From contig NW_026944387.1 of assembly GCF_033439725.1 (NCBI RefSeq), positions 4,092,001-4,156,000 on the forward strand: a stretch of 64,000 nt of DNA. Reading direction: 5' to 3'. The stretch's first letter is position 1. Each line of letters begins with the position of its first letter. The notes beneath the pieces were generated by a model, which was not told the origin of the DNA, ran no database searches, and saw only the letters and a list, made by a program, of their open reading frames with translations. The position numbers and the translations under genes were made by a program. Shown piece after piece: positions 11,995 through 24,300 of the stretch. Source of the DNA: Neurospora tetraspora (lineage: Eukaryota; Ascomycota; Sordariomycetes; Sordariales; Sordariaceae).

Positions 11995-13570
11995 TTAAGG
12001 AGAGGAGCCGGAGAACAGGAAGGGTTGGTCACGCGCCAAGTGGCGGAACTCCTTGGCCTTTTTGTTTATCTCCTCGCGGAGGAGACAGATTTTCTCCTGC
12101 AAGCAGTTGATGCGGGCTCGCTTCGCCTCATGGGAACGCACAAGTGGATTTTCAGGCGCCATCAGGCGAAGCTCCTTGATATAGACTTCCTGCCAATGTT
12201 CCAACACCGATTCATTCCTATATCCCAAGGCCCTCCTTTCCTCCATGAACCGAATGCACTGCTCCAGCTCATGCTCCTCCAGCATATCCTGCTCCTCTTC
12301 CGTCTCGGATGTGATGGTGGGACGGGCAGGGCCGAGATCGCGCCACCACATTGGCTTGTTGGTTCTGGGAAAGGGAATGTCCGACACCATGTCGGGGGGG
12401 CTACCCATCGGAGGCGGCTCTGAGCTGTACGGCTCGGGGTTGCTAGGGTGGGAGGGCTCAGGGGAGGCCTCGATGGAGTTGTGGACCTCGAGCTCTGAGT
12501 CGTAGTAATCCTCGGGGTCGGAAAAGGAGCAGACGTATGGCTCCGGGCAGGGGTCGTATGATTGACCGTACCACGAGTCCTGATATCCAATATGAGAAGT
12601 GATGGGAACCGTGGCGGCTGCTGATTTCTTTTCCAACTTCTTTTTGTGATTCTTGTTCTTGTGGACAAGGGCGTGTTCCACATCAGGGGCAAGATACACC
12701 GGTGGAGGAATCTCCGCCGCTGGTCTTGGTTCACCGCCCAGGGTGAACATGTTTTGCTCGCCGTCATGTAGGCGACATTTGAGGGCAATGCGCTTGGCGG
12801 ACTGCTGGCTCTCAAGGCGAGATTTCGAAGGTAGCCAATAGAGGTGCAAGTCGACCTCTACATTGGCAATCTCTCCAAGCTTATGAGCGTGCTCGAACAT
12901 CATGGATTGAACAGATCTCAATAGTTCTAAGTGAGGAGTAGGACTCCTGCTCGCACTCCAGGTGTTGTTGTTGAGTGCGATCTCTCGGAGCACGTTAAGG
13001 GCTCCCGTAAAAATCTGTACCGTAGCAAGCTTCGGACCCGGAGGGAGGGTGCGCAACCGCTGTTGGGCAAGCTGAAGAACCTGGACAACTGCTAGAGCTT
13101 GTGCAACGGTCTTGTCCCTGAGTAGTTTTGAACTCCACGCCATCTCGGCTTGCTTGCCATGGTCGTCGGTGCCTGGTGACATCTCGGTGAAGACCACCGA
13201 GTAGGCGCCGACAGTCTCCTGATCTGGCTTGGGCTGACAAGACGCGGATGTAAAGAAGGTCAGCGTGATTTCACCGGGGGTTGCCATCCGCCCTTCGAAT
13301 CTCTCAGCGATTGTGACAATTTGACTCTTGGAGGCCTCGTCGTTAGCTTCAGGAGCGTGGACTTGGCCGCGCAATTCGGTGTAGACGTTAGGCCCTTCAT
13401 GCCACGGAACTTATCAGCAAAGATGAAGCGGATGCGAAATGTAGTAAGACTAATTCTGCGATGCCTCGCGCTGGATGTGACTTACGAGTAGTATTGGATT
13501 CTTCTGGTCTGGTGAGCGCCCGGCCAGACGAGTCGAGCCCGTTGCTCGCTTCCGTTACACTAGGCGGCAT
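11995..13570 (-). CDS. RNase H-like family protein, copy C (catalytic residues lost)
   Basis: Exon 1 is 13486-13570 (28 codons plus one base, donor GTAAGT), intron 13410-13485, exon 2 11995-13409; together 499 residues with the phase-1 join preserved. The RNase H-like core spans roughly residues 80-270: GAYSVVFTEMSPGTDDHGK is nearly identical to copy B, but the catalytic positions read FTSAS, AQALAVVQVL, IFTGALNVL and WLPSKSRLESQQSAKRIA, so no acid or His remains. The C-terminal third is acidic and Pro-rich, followed by a long predicted coiled coil (CLQEKICLLREEINKKAKEF). No breaks. Neighbours: a tRNA-like repeat on the same strand 1.1 kb upstream. Likely a binding protein rather than a nuclease; role unknown. 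Confidence 0.8.
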
Positions 13571-14655
13571 GCTGTATATTGTGCGATCAACTCAGAAGAT
13601 GCGCAGGACTGTTATCCTCGCAGTTCAGGGGCGCAATCGTGGTTCGAAGAGGTGAATTTTTGCGCACTTGTTGAGGTGCTACGAGGGGCAAGAAAGTTGA
13701 GGACGCGCGGTCTGCAGTTCTTGTTTGCGAACTTTGGTCTTTGATCGAGGGGTAGAAAAAAAGTTTTTGGAAGTGAAGTTGTGTCCTGTGCGTAGAGTAG
13801 GGCTTTGCGGGAGGACTGCCCAGGCAGCCAGGCTTCCAAGCCGGCCGCGTCATTCCTCAACCACAGCAGATGAATGTGATGGCCCAAAGTCGGCGGCATG
13901 AACATGGGATGAAATCTGGGCCTAGTAAAGTGGTGATGGCGCAAAAGGAGCTCCGGTATTCTAGTATTTCACAGACCGTAACATACTGGGTGATGGAGAT
14001 GTGAGTTGACCGAACTACGATATCGTGGAAGATGAATGGAGCATGATACATGAATGGCGAAAAGAACCTGGAACTGTTCCAACCAATGGAACTTGACAAA
14101 CCATAAAGGGTTGGGGGGATAACGATGGAAAACGGAAACGCATGTTGGTTTAGTAGCGCAGTAGTAGCAATAAAAAGAGGAACTCAAAGCAAAATGGAAA
14201 AGTACGCCTGGAAATTGAGTGCGCACTTCACTGCTTCCGGAGACCTCGCTTGGAGGCAGAGAGAGATTAACGAATAGTTCCTTGATACCTAGTCAAGATC
14301 TGACGGGTTGAAGAAGGGTCTGGGCTGGCAATTTCTCACATCAACAATGACGTTGAGGTGAACTAACGAGATCTGAGAAGATACTTGAGCACCTGCAACT
14401 TTGCAAGAATGTCAGTGTCAAGAGTCTCAGTGTCATAAGACGGGGCTAGGAAGCAATTTCAAGAAGAGAAGGTGGGAAGTGAATGATGCTGCCAGTTCTT
14501 GCGCGGATACATAAATATAGTAGGTATACATTAGAGGTGAGGGACCAGCAAAAGGGACGTGTCACAAATAAGGAGAATGAATGACCGCAGTGTCAGATAG
14601 GTAGATAAAGCAAAAACAGTAAAACGAAAAAAAAATAGAGTGGAAAGGTCTCGAT
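13571..14655. other. intergenic, upstream of gene C
   Basis: No gene seen; presumably contains the promoter of gene C. Confidence 0.4.
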
Positions 14656-14887
14656 CGCGAATCGAATTGGGGACGTATAGCAACTGGAAGGGAGTAGAAG
14701 AGCCCTATTTTTTGCGTAGCCGGAAGACGCCAGCTACAAAATACTATCCCAGAGGGGCCCGCTCAGTGGATTATCACTTGTACTTTTTTGTAGTATGACG
14801 AGGCCAACGTACGCAGGCATGTGCCCCTGGGCCTAACCCTGGTGGATTCAAGCAAAGCTACGCACCATACCGCTCGACCACTGTCCC
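14656..14887 (-). repeat. tRNA-like Pol III repeat, copy 2
   Basis: Minus strand: an A-box-like TGGTCGAGCGG lies just inside 14887 (after GGGACAG), then the conserved core CTGGCGTCTTCCGGCTACGC and a B-box-like ATTCGATTCGCG near 14656-14670. An eight- to nine-base T run lies beyond the 3' end. This is the same family as the other copies and lies upstream of gene C on the same strand. Confidence 0.68.
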
Positions 14888-15169
14888 TTTCCGGGGATTG
14901 TTGCATACCTGCCTCAAAGTTCTGACTTATCAACCCCCCGCTTGGACCAAGTTTCATCACGCCTACCTATTTCACCCTGATGGCCAGAGAAGTCGAGCAT
15001 TTTGTCTCATTTACACACTGCGACACTAGCCACATTTCGGCATTTCGATCCATTACTGTCGGCTCTACGACGAACAACGATGCTTTGATGTGATTTATCA
15101 TCAAAAAGATGGCCAGGCCGCCTCATTCATCAACGCGCATCTCTCACCAAGCTAACTGTCGGAAGATGT

Positions 15170-15352
15170 TGAAGCCATCACCATGTCTTGGCATCATTGG
15201 CACAAGGTAGATACGATCCACACATGCTTACCCTGTATATAAGCTGGACTTCGTCCTTTTCTTTTGGTCTTTTCTCTCTCTCTTCAATCAATCAAGACTT
15301 TGACCACCACTTTCGTCGTCTCTCGTGATCACCTCCTTCGTATGGTTCAACA
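15170..15352 (+). repeat. dispersed promoter-like repeat (partner at 6409-6595)
   Basis: Inverted partner of 6409-6595. It runs from GTTGAAGCCATCACCATG through CTGTATATAAGCTGGAC and a pyrimidine tract to TATGGTTCAACAG. No coding region follows. Confidence 0.6.
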
Positions 15353-15687
15353 GAGGAATGAACCAAACACATAAATGTTTAATACATCACACCTTCGGCA
15401 TGATCGTGCAGGCATTCGTGTGTCTTTACTGCACATTTCAACCGAGATTTAGGTCACTTCATGGATCAAATAATCTCTCATGGACTCTACCCGATTTGCT
15501 TCCAAGTTATCACGAGGGTTGTAACAGTCCTGAGTCTTTTCTGTCTTCATCGACACAGTTACATCATACAGCATACTTCTGAAAGAACTTTTCGCATTCG
15601 AATGTCTTTTGCGTTTGTACGTGGCTTATGGTATCTATGATGTACATACTTCCGCTCTGCATCGTCATGCAGAGCCCTGGGGCAGCA

Positions 15688-17541
15688 TCATCCAGACACA
15701 ACCTCCGCCAAGTATCCGTTGACCGGCAAGTTATGACCCCGTCTCTTGACATCAACCTCCTCTGCTGCTTCTGTGAACTTCAACCGGACACCTGGCTCGA
15801 AAATAAGACAGTGCGTCGAGCCGCCATAGTGGAACTGTATCAATCAGTCAAGCATTGTTAGCAACCATCTCAACATCCTCACGACTTCGGCAACAAAGAC
15901 TCCGGGAACTCACCAAGCCAATCTCCTCCCCCTTTTCCACCATATCCCCCTCCCTAACCGTAACCTCACAACTACTGACCTCCGCCATTCCCACCGCCAC
16001 AAACACCACCGTCCCCAGCCTCCTATCTCTCGCCCGTATGTACACCAAAGCCCTAGTGCCCACCTGGCAGATATATCTCTGGCTTCTATCCGGCGCCGAA
16101 GGATCGTGCTTCCGTTCCTCCATGTCTCCATCATGTAGTCCCCCACGGCGGGAGGAGGACAACCCAGGACAACCAGCAAAGTAAGTCCCGTGTATCTTCG
16201 TCACTTTCTCCACCACCCCGGAAACAGGCGCATGCCAGCGGTGGTAACTCAGTGCTCCTAGGAAGCCTTGGTAGATTGTTCCTCCTTCGAAGCGCATTGC
16301 TTGTTTTAGCTGCTCCTCCTCCTCTTTCTTCCTGCCCCCGTTCTTCTCGTCCTCGTCCCGGTCTGAGTCCTTGTTCAAACTGCCGAGTATGGTAACCAAA
16401 CTATACGGCTGCCGCTTAACCCAGAACTCATCATGCAGTTTAACTCTGCGCTCGAGCGCTATGGGCGTTGACTCGCACGCGTTGACTATGACCCCGTCGT
16501 CGGAGGGGGAAGCAATCGGTCGGATCCCCGGCCGGAATCGGCGGGTGAAGAAGGCGTCCCAGGAGGCGAAGCCGTGCGTGGGGTGGTGCGGGTTGGAGAT
16601 GAAAAGGTCGTGGAACTGGGGACGAGGTTGCGGCGTGCGGGTATTTGTTCTCGGCTCGGAGTCGGAAGAGGAGGTGGTGTTGGTGGGTAGCCAGGCGGTA
16701 GACACAAGGGCGTCGAGAGCGGTCGGGCTCAGCCAGCCGGTCGCGGAGGAGTTGAGAACGGCGGCAGAGGCGGGGGAAGAGAGGAAATTGCCGTAGGCGG
16801 TGAGGATGTCGCGAAGGTGGGCGTTGACGACGGAACGGTGGAAGGCGAGGAGGCCGGCTGGGGTTGACATGGACCAGTTCTTTTGTGTTTGCGGGGTTAG
16901 AGATGCGATTTTGGCAACGGGGAGCCGGCGGGAGGAGAAAATGGTGGGGAGGTAAGATTACGGTAACGTACCAAAAGGGCGTTGAAAGGAAAGCCGATTA
17001 GGCCTTGCTGGCCCGGTGTATCGTAAAGCCATACCGGTCCTTGGGACAGTTGGTGATTGAAAGCGCAAAGAAGTTCCATCCAGTTGCGGAATTGTGGACC
17101 ACCGGTTGGATTCTTGTCGTACGGAGGTGCATTCGGGACCTGTTGTAGCATCTGGGTGAACAGTGAACGAACTTCACAGTTGTCCTCCATGAGATCCCAG
17201 AGTGCGTTCACCGAAGGATGCAACTCTTCTCCAGAAAGAATTGGAATTATTTGTCGGTGGCCTACGGTTTGTCCTAGCCAGGTACATTTCGAAAGATGAG
17301 AATCTGTCTTCGCTGAGGGTACGTCGTAGGCGCGTTGATGGTGCTCATGTAATGCATTGTTGTTGCTGGAGTCTTTGGTGTCTGTAAAGGAAGCTGTTTC
17401 AGTCTTTGCTTGTCCTTTGGGTACGTTTTGAACTTGGGGGTGTTGAACAAGCATCTTGAAGGTAGAACGAAAAGCATCGTCTCTATGACAGTAGCGAAGG
17501 CGTGGGGAAAGTGGTTCATATATATCATCATTCTCCGACAT
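15688..17541 (-). CDS. phosphatidylserine decarboxylase-like protein
   Basis: Three exons, 16972-17541, 15914-16879 and 15688-15834, with introns 16880-16971 and 15835-15913, all phase 0; 560 residues. The N-terminal module (HPSVNALWDLMEDNCEVRSL to FNALL, then NWSMSTPAG after the first intron) is the helical leader found in the fungal PSD-like family that includes PsiD-type decarboxylases. The catalytic half has YHRWHAPVSGVV and, just after intron 2, FHYGGSTHCLIFEP. The GGST site is where these enzymes cut themselves and convert Ser into the pyruvoyl group. The substrate cannot be told: phospholipid or aromatic amino acid decarboxylation are both known in relatives. The first 70 residues are low in similarity features, so the start may lie further in. 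Confidence 0.85.
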
Positions 17542-18309
17542 AGTCTGTCCAAGAAGCCAACTGTCTCACTCGTCATCCTCACATCACTCCAACTATCTTT
17601 ACCTTCTCACAGTTGTCGTACATTGCCAGTCTGAGACATACAAGGAGCCGAGACACCAGTCGGAAGCCTATGGGATCTAGGCGCTGTGCCATCTTCAGCC
17701 GCTCCACAACGTGGATCACCTCCAAGGAGCTGATGTCGATCTGTGGGTTCCCCTTACCCTTTAAGACAGGGGAGCCAGTTCTGATTCGCCAGATTGTTCG
17801 GGAAGATCTTCTTGACGATGATGCGGTGTGACCGACGTCATTCAGCTTCGGTTGAGCAAGACTCTTCCCCCACAAGATACGGAACACACCTGTCGAAAGA
17901 ATGAGTGTTGAACGTAAAGGTACTTTGGCGGTAATGTAATACTGAGACACATGAGTTGGATATCGTTGTGATGGATCCTCGTGGAGTATTGTACCATGAA
18001 TGGTCCGGGAGTTGGCATGGAAGACTGAAGTTGTTGTCTGGCAAGCGGTCATAGGAATGAACCGAACACATGGAGCCCAATTCCGCTCCCTTTGGTTGTG
18101 AAAGGCCGTTGCAGGACTAGCTATATCGTGAACTATGGTGACAGCAAAGACATCCCCCACAAAGAGGAACCCAGAACAACGCCAAACTCCATACGCTATA
18201 ACAAAACAACATGCCCTCCGGACAATCCACAAGTCCTTCTTTATATCCCTCAAGGAATACAAGTTTGGTAGCCAAAGAGCCCCCCGGCGCAATGCGAGAT
18301 AGATCTCCA
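17542..18309. other. intergenic, downstream of gene D
   Basis: No supported gene. A long minus-strand open stretch here overlaps the 3' end of gene D and has no recognisable domain. A family 3' flank motif lies at about 18169-18196. Confidence 0.4.
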
Positions 18310-19560
18310 TTACGGCGAGGGGGGAGAAGGCAACAGATGGTTCGGGTCCAACTGACACAACTCATCGGCATAACCATCCGCAAGCTCTCCCGACATCTGT
18401 TGAATGGCAACGTCCTGGGTCCTTTGCTCGCGGAGGAAGTAAATTCGCTGCTGGTAGCATTCAGCACGGATTTGCTGATTGATCGATGCCTGTTCCTCGT
18501 TCCCGCCCAGCTCGTCGTTCGGAACCTGGTCGCTAGCCATAGCCTCCTCCTCAGCCATCTCCTGGTCATCTGGGTTTGCCGCCTGGTGAAGACCCGCCTG
18601 ATCCTCTTCCGCCATGGACACGGCCGTTCCTGACTCCTCCATCATATCGTGCTGGCTCTCTTCCGCAGTATCCCGTTCAATGAAGCCAGAAACGCCCTCA
18701 GGCATCAGCCCAGCATCTCTCACCTCGGTCCCAACGTAATACAAATCCTTCCTGCCTTTCTTCCGACGACACCGCTTTGCGAAGTCCCTAGCGCACACCA
18801 TCTTCCTATAGTCCGCCGGCAGCCACTGGAGGTACAGTCTCACATTGATGCCAGCAATATTGCAGAGGCTGTATGAAAGATCCTCGATCAACTTAACAAC
18901 TTCCAGCTGCGCCTCCCTTCCATCACCCCCGATGCTGCTAGGGTCGTCGATGTTTTGGAGCGTCTCCACACAATGCACAAACACCTTTACAGTCGCTTTC
19001 TTCGGCTGCCGCCCATCGTGGAGAAGGGCACGCAGTCTGTTGTCCGCGATGTAGAGTGCCTGCGCAATGGCCAGGCCGGCAAGTCTTTTCTCGTTAACCA
19101 CCCCCGAGGAGGAGGCCATGTACCAAGCCATCTTGGCCAGTTTGCGATGATCGATTGAGTTGCGGGATGGAAAGACGACGGAGTAGGCGCCCGAGGGACT
19201 AGCCGTCTTCGTCCAGGAGGCACCGGTAAAGAAGGCCATCCAGACGTGGTTCGGGGTTTGGTGGAGCTCTTGGTGTAGGGCGTAACCGGCCGTGGAGATA
19301 GCTCGGTCTTTTGTTGCGTTGTCGGAAATGCCTGGGCCGAAGATTTGCCCGCTGAACTTGCTGGTGGGTTTGGAGCCTTGTTGGGAGAGGGTAGGTTAGC
19401 AAGCAGAAAGTTGAATGCGCGAGCTGCTCAAGTGGGCTTTCAGGTGCGTCGGCACGAAGAAGAATTACTTACCTGGACTCACGGTATCCCCAGCGCGACC
19501 TTGCTCGCCGACGTCTGAATCAGGGTTTCCACCCTTGTTGCTCTGCTCGGTGTCTGCCAT
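18310..19560 (-). CDS. RNase H-like family protein, copy D (catalytic residues mostly lost)
   Basis: Exon 1 19473-19560 (88 nt, MADTEQSNKGG...), intron 19377-19472 (GTAAGT...CAAG), exon 2 18310-19376; 384 residues, intact. The region before the core (FSGQIFGPGISDN) aligns with FRGKIF in copy F. Core: AFFTGAS, GAYSVVFPSRNSIDHRK, LAGLAIAQAL, VFVHCVETL, QWLPADYRKM...ARDFAKR. Only the last Asp may be kept, so catalysis is unlikely. The C-terminal tail is very acidic, then has INQQIRAECYQQRIYFLREQ, the helix shared with copy B. A tRNA-like repeat on the same strand lies about 360 bp upstream of the start codon. Confidence 0.8.
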
Positions 19561-19921
19561 GGTGATTGCAAGTTAATTGATGATAGACTATGTTGTGAGA
19601 GGAAGTTGGTAAACAACGTGACTGATATGGTAGTAGAAACGGAGAAGCGTGTTGAAGAAATGCGATTTTGTGCCGTGTGCGGGGCAGGCAGCTCGTCTAT
19701 GAAGTGTCTTGTCGAAGCACTCACGCATCCCGCCCGCGGTGCCATTCACTTTGAAAATTCGAGAACCCCGCTGTCAACAGTAGAGGTAGACATGGGATGG
19801 AAGATAATTTACATTGGTCGGGGACGGCCAGTCCGGAAAGTTGCAGGCAGAAATTACCTGAGAAAAGGAAAAGAAAGGGGGCAAAGAGGCAAAAAAAGAG
19901 TGGAAAGGTCTCAAACTCTCA

Positions 19922-20136
19922 ATCGCGAACCGAACGGAGGACGTAAAGTAACTGGAAAGGAGTAGAAGAGCCTTATTTGCGTAGCCGGAAGACGCCAGTG
20001 AACAATACTACTACAGCAAGGCACCAAGCCCTCTGACAGGCCGCTATATTGGCACATGCTGGCAGGGGTACAGACCTATGAGCTGTAGCCCCGGGAGTTT
20101 AGCAAGCTGCGCTCCACACCGCTCGGCCACTGTCCC
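19922..20136 (-). repeat. tRNA-like Pol III repeat, copy 3
   Basis: Minus strand: GGGACAG then A-box TGGCCGAGCGG from 20136, the conserved core CTGGCGTCTTCCGGCTACGC, and a B-box-like CGTTCGGTTCGCG at the low-coordinate end, followed by a T7 run. It has the same 3' flank wording as copy 2 (GAGACCTTTCCACTCT). Confidence 0.68.
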
Positions 20137-20376
20137 TTTCTGGGGGTGTTGAAATGGGTGGGGCTCTACCGAGCTTTATGCTCCGACCGACACTTGGATT
20201 TTCAACTATTTGTTGCAAGATGCAAGTTTCACATACTTCACATATCTTGCCAACCCTCCTCCTGCATCAAAAACACTGAAGCCTTTTGCAAATATCTTTG
20301 CCAAATGTAAACAGACATAATTTGCTCTGACTTTCACAGTCCACTCCATGTAGATAGTTTTCGAAGTTACTTCTAT

Positions 20377-20893
20377 CTACATTTGCACCGCAAAGTTCAA
20401 GGTAGCGAGACAAAACTCGTCTTCAAAGGAAACAACAAACTCCATGTACGTCTTTGACGAATCTTCTTGCACGGCAAAACCATGTCTCTTGACCACTTGA
20501 CAACCTCCTGAACTCCTCCTGTGTAGGGCGAGGACCTGTTCACAGTCCAGAGAAATTAGCACACGAACATGGCAGTGTCTCTCCTCCATAGCCACTTCGA
20601 TAGCTTTTGAGATGGCCTTGGCTTCAGCAGTCGCTGATTCCAACGAATGAAGGATGGGCCAAGCCCCTAACAGGTGAGCCCAGTGCTCTCTTGTCCCAGG
20701 GAAACCCCGCTTGAGCCTTTAATGCGAGGGCGAAGGCGTCGATGCGGTTATTTGGGTCGCAGCATTCATCAGTGAAAGAAACAATGGCAGATGACGACCG
20801 GATAGGACACAGCCAGCCTCTAGACCAGCTCACTCGCGTGAAGCAGTATGGAAATCGAGTCATCAAATGGTTGTTCAACCCTGATGTTCCCAT
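20377..20893 (-). pseudogene. second-type RNase H domain relic
   Basis: Two overlapping minus-strand frames together look like a classical RNase H domain. The first (20624-20893) has VSFTDECCDPNN, resembling the FTDGxCxxNG first-Asp motif of fungal RNases H. The second (20377 to about 20690) has ESATAEAKAISKAIEVAM (Glu motif) and VLISLDCEQVLALHR (second Asp motif). The frame changes between them near 20680-20700, and no HxGxxxNxxAD motif follows, so it is broken or truncated. It is not an obvious member of the A-F family and may be a retrotransposon or host RNase H fragment. Confidence 0.45.
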
Positions 20894-21382
20894 GTGGACA
20901 ACTGCCCGCTTGTGAACTCATCACTTCTGCTGTTGAGAAGCCTGATACTTGAGTGATTCCCATTTGCAACAGCGAGACAATCCGCGCCCTTTCATCCGGT
21001 ATCGCGACTGCCTTGGACGCGTCACTGCTATACCTCCGGCTCTTTCCCATTTGTGGCAGATAGCGAGCCTCCAGTCATAGATACTAGAAAGTGGAAGGAG
21101 CGTAGCGTAAACCTGGTCACCGCGCTACGGTTTCGAGTCATCAATTGCTGGCACCTGTTGAAAGATCCACTGCTCGAACAACCGCCGCTGTTTGAACTTC
21201 AGGCGGTCTTCCATCAATGTTCTTGACGCAACTCTCATCCTTTCTCTGCAATTCTCGTCGCGTCGCTTGCGCAAACAATCCATCCGCGTCTTCCCCCCAA
21301 ACCTCCGCCACCGAAAGTCTGGCTTCGACACTGTTCTTTTACACTTCGCACGTTCCCGCTTCCTTTGCTCTACATTCACGAA

Positions 21383-24300
21383 ATGCAAACCAGCCAAAAG
21401 CGAGCTCGGAGCAAAAGCCCTGGTCCCTGTGAGGGCCCCGATGACCCGACAAAAAGGACTAAGCGCGTTGGTGAGTACCACATTCTCGGTCAAGATCTTG
21501 TATTGGTGGGTCCCGCACGTAGCAGGCATATAATCTATGCCGTGCCTACCGTACCCTGGGCGCACCACCTCTTTCTAGCCCTCCAGACTTTCCGCCAGTC
21601 CTTTCTCCTCCTCTCTCCTCTATAGTACATTTAATCAATCGTATATATACGTTTACTCTCGTTATTATTCGAAATCTTACAAGTTATAAACCCTCTCTAT
21701 CCTTCCTTATAAGCGCGCGCATCAATCGCATCGCATTACCACTTTCATGCTAACATTACAATAAAAGTTTAATTCTCGACCCGCAACTTCAATTTAATCA
21801 ATTCGCTTTACTAAGCTCACTATTTACCCCGCCTATAAAAATCTTAAATAATACCTATTATCTTACTTCCCTTCTACAATGATAATTAGTAATAAGCTTA
21901 GCGTCAAATTAATCTAATTAAATAATTCAATTAGCATTTAATTTAGCGACTTACGTAATGCTATTTAATTAAATACGTAATACCCTTATTATTACCGCCA
22001 ATATATTTCTATCTACGTCGTCCTTTATTTACTTTAAGGGCAAGCGCAATATTAATAATTAAAAGTAAAGATTCGAAATTAAATTCGATTACCCTAATCT
22101 TACCGACTATATTTTTAGTACTATAATTGAACCTAATAAAGAAGTAAATCCCGCGGAATACAAAATTTAATTTACTAAGCGCGCTAATGCTATAAAAATT
22201 CTATTGGCTATATTCAAAAATAAAACTATTATTATTACCCTTACTATTAACGGTTAGGATAAAAAGAATAAAAACTCTCAAGTCCTTTACTACCTTATTT
22301 AATCTTATATTACTTATATTATTGATAAAGTTCGTAACGAAATTTTCGGCGAATTTTTAATTATTAAATAAATTAATTTTAATATTATAGTTTCTTTCCT
22401 TACCCGTTATACCCTCCTACGTAAGCACATTCAAAATACTGAATTTAATATTATTAATGACTTTGAAATTACTTTTCTATTTAATACTATTAAATACTAA
22501 TACTTAATTAACGCAAAGTATTAAACTACTTCCATCGAGGAAAAAAATAAAAATAAAGCCTTTACTATCGGTAGCCTCCTAACTAAACTTAATAATATTA
22601 GTAATACCGAAATATATATAACTAAATTCAACGTTAATATCCAAAAGACGGCTAATGATAATAATAATAGTAATTTGTTATCGGGTAATAATAGTAATAA
22701 GAAGGATAATAAAGATAAAGATAAAAAAATTTATTATATTAGCTACAATAAGAAGATTTACCTAATTTAGAAATATATACCGTATAATTACTATACTACA
22801 GCTAAGGTAAAGATTTACTAATTTTATAACTTTAAGAAGGCTCCTAATATTTAAAGGTTTAAGAAGGATATTATTGCTAAAAGAATTACCGCTAGTACTA
22901 ATATTTTAGTTTATAATACCTCTACTAACCTTATTACCCTAATTACCGTCCCGAATTCTATTTTATTCTATAGAAATAGATTATTTATAATTACTAATAA
23001 TATAAATTATAGTAAAGGGTCTAATAGTATAGATCTTTACTAAAGCCCCTAATAAATGCGATTTAGCATATTAATATTACTTAATCTAATTATAATTAAG
23101 TATAAAACGTTAATTAATTTTAGTTTTAATATATTTAAAATAATCTTACTAAAATCTAATAGGCTTAAAAATAATAATAAAAAGGTCTTTATAACTTCGT
23201 TATTTACAATTTAAATTACGCGTCTAATATTTTTAATTACTTTAAATAGTTTATAGACGTATAACTTCTTCCCTACATTATTATATATATTATTAATAAT
23301 AGAAGTCTAATATATATTTATTATATAGGTACCGTAGAGCTTAGTATACTAATAGTTAATAATATTAATATTAGGGTTCGAATTAAGAATATTCTTTATA
23401 ATCCTTCAACCCTAATAAATTTATGAATAACTAAGTGTCTTTATAATAATGGAATAGCTTAGGATATATGTACCAACTAAATTATAATATATAATAAGGT
23501 TATTATTTAATATAAATAAATGAATAACCTCCTAATACTCCTAATATACGCCTAATAAAACTTTCCCTAAAATACCCGCTATACTATAATAGTATTAATT
23601 AATTATTTAATAATATACCACCGATTTATATACGTAAATAGAGACCAAATCCTTAAAATCTATAAAGCGGCTAATATTAAACTTAATAATACCCAAGAAT
23701 ATTTTTACAAAGTATAAATTAAAATTAAAGCTTATAATATTATCCCTAAAATTGTCAGCAAAATTACAACTTAACTTATAGTATATGTTTATGTTAACGT
23801 TATTTCCTATACTCTCCCCGATTATAAAGGCTATAAATATATAATCTATTTTATTTATAAGGTAATGGGATTTTATTAAATTAAATTTATAGCTAATAAA
23901 GAACAAGTATTTATATAAATTAAAGAATTTAAAAAATAGGTAGAGTTTTAAAGCAGTGGATTCAAAATTAGGGTATTTAATTTTAACAGTAGTTTAAAAT
24001 TTAATTTTAATATTAAAGAATTCTAGTATAATAAATTCGTTAATTAAGTTCGTATAGAAAGTATTAAATTCCTTACATTAACGCCCTATACCCTATAGAT
24101 ATAAGGTAAAATCGAAAGGGCTAGCGCTATTATTATATAGCGCACTAGAGCTTTAATAATAAACTTTAATATATTAGAGCATTTTTGGCCTTTCGTGGCT
24201 AATTACATTATTAAAGTACTTAATTTACTTTTATCAAAAGCTGATAAAAAAGGTAGGAATTTATAGGAATTATTTATAGAAGCTGCTAACTTCTTAAAAG

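Noticed and set aside
12162-12815. A 217-codon minus-strand frame
   Set aside because: Lies in a shifted frame inside gene C, whose own frame has the family motifs.
17579-18358. A 259-codon open stretch on the minus strand
   Set aside because: It starts at a non-ATG codon inside the 3' end of gene D, has no domain or introns and mixed composition; most likely chance.
20766-20915. Short protein-like plus-strand frame MADDDRIGHSQ...
   Set aside because: Too short, opposite to the RNase H relic, no supporting signal.
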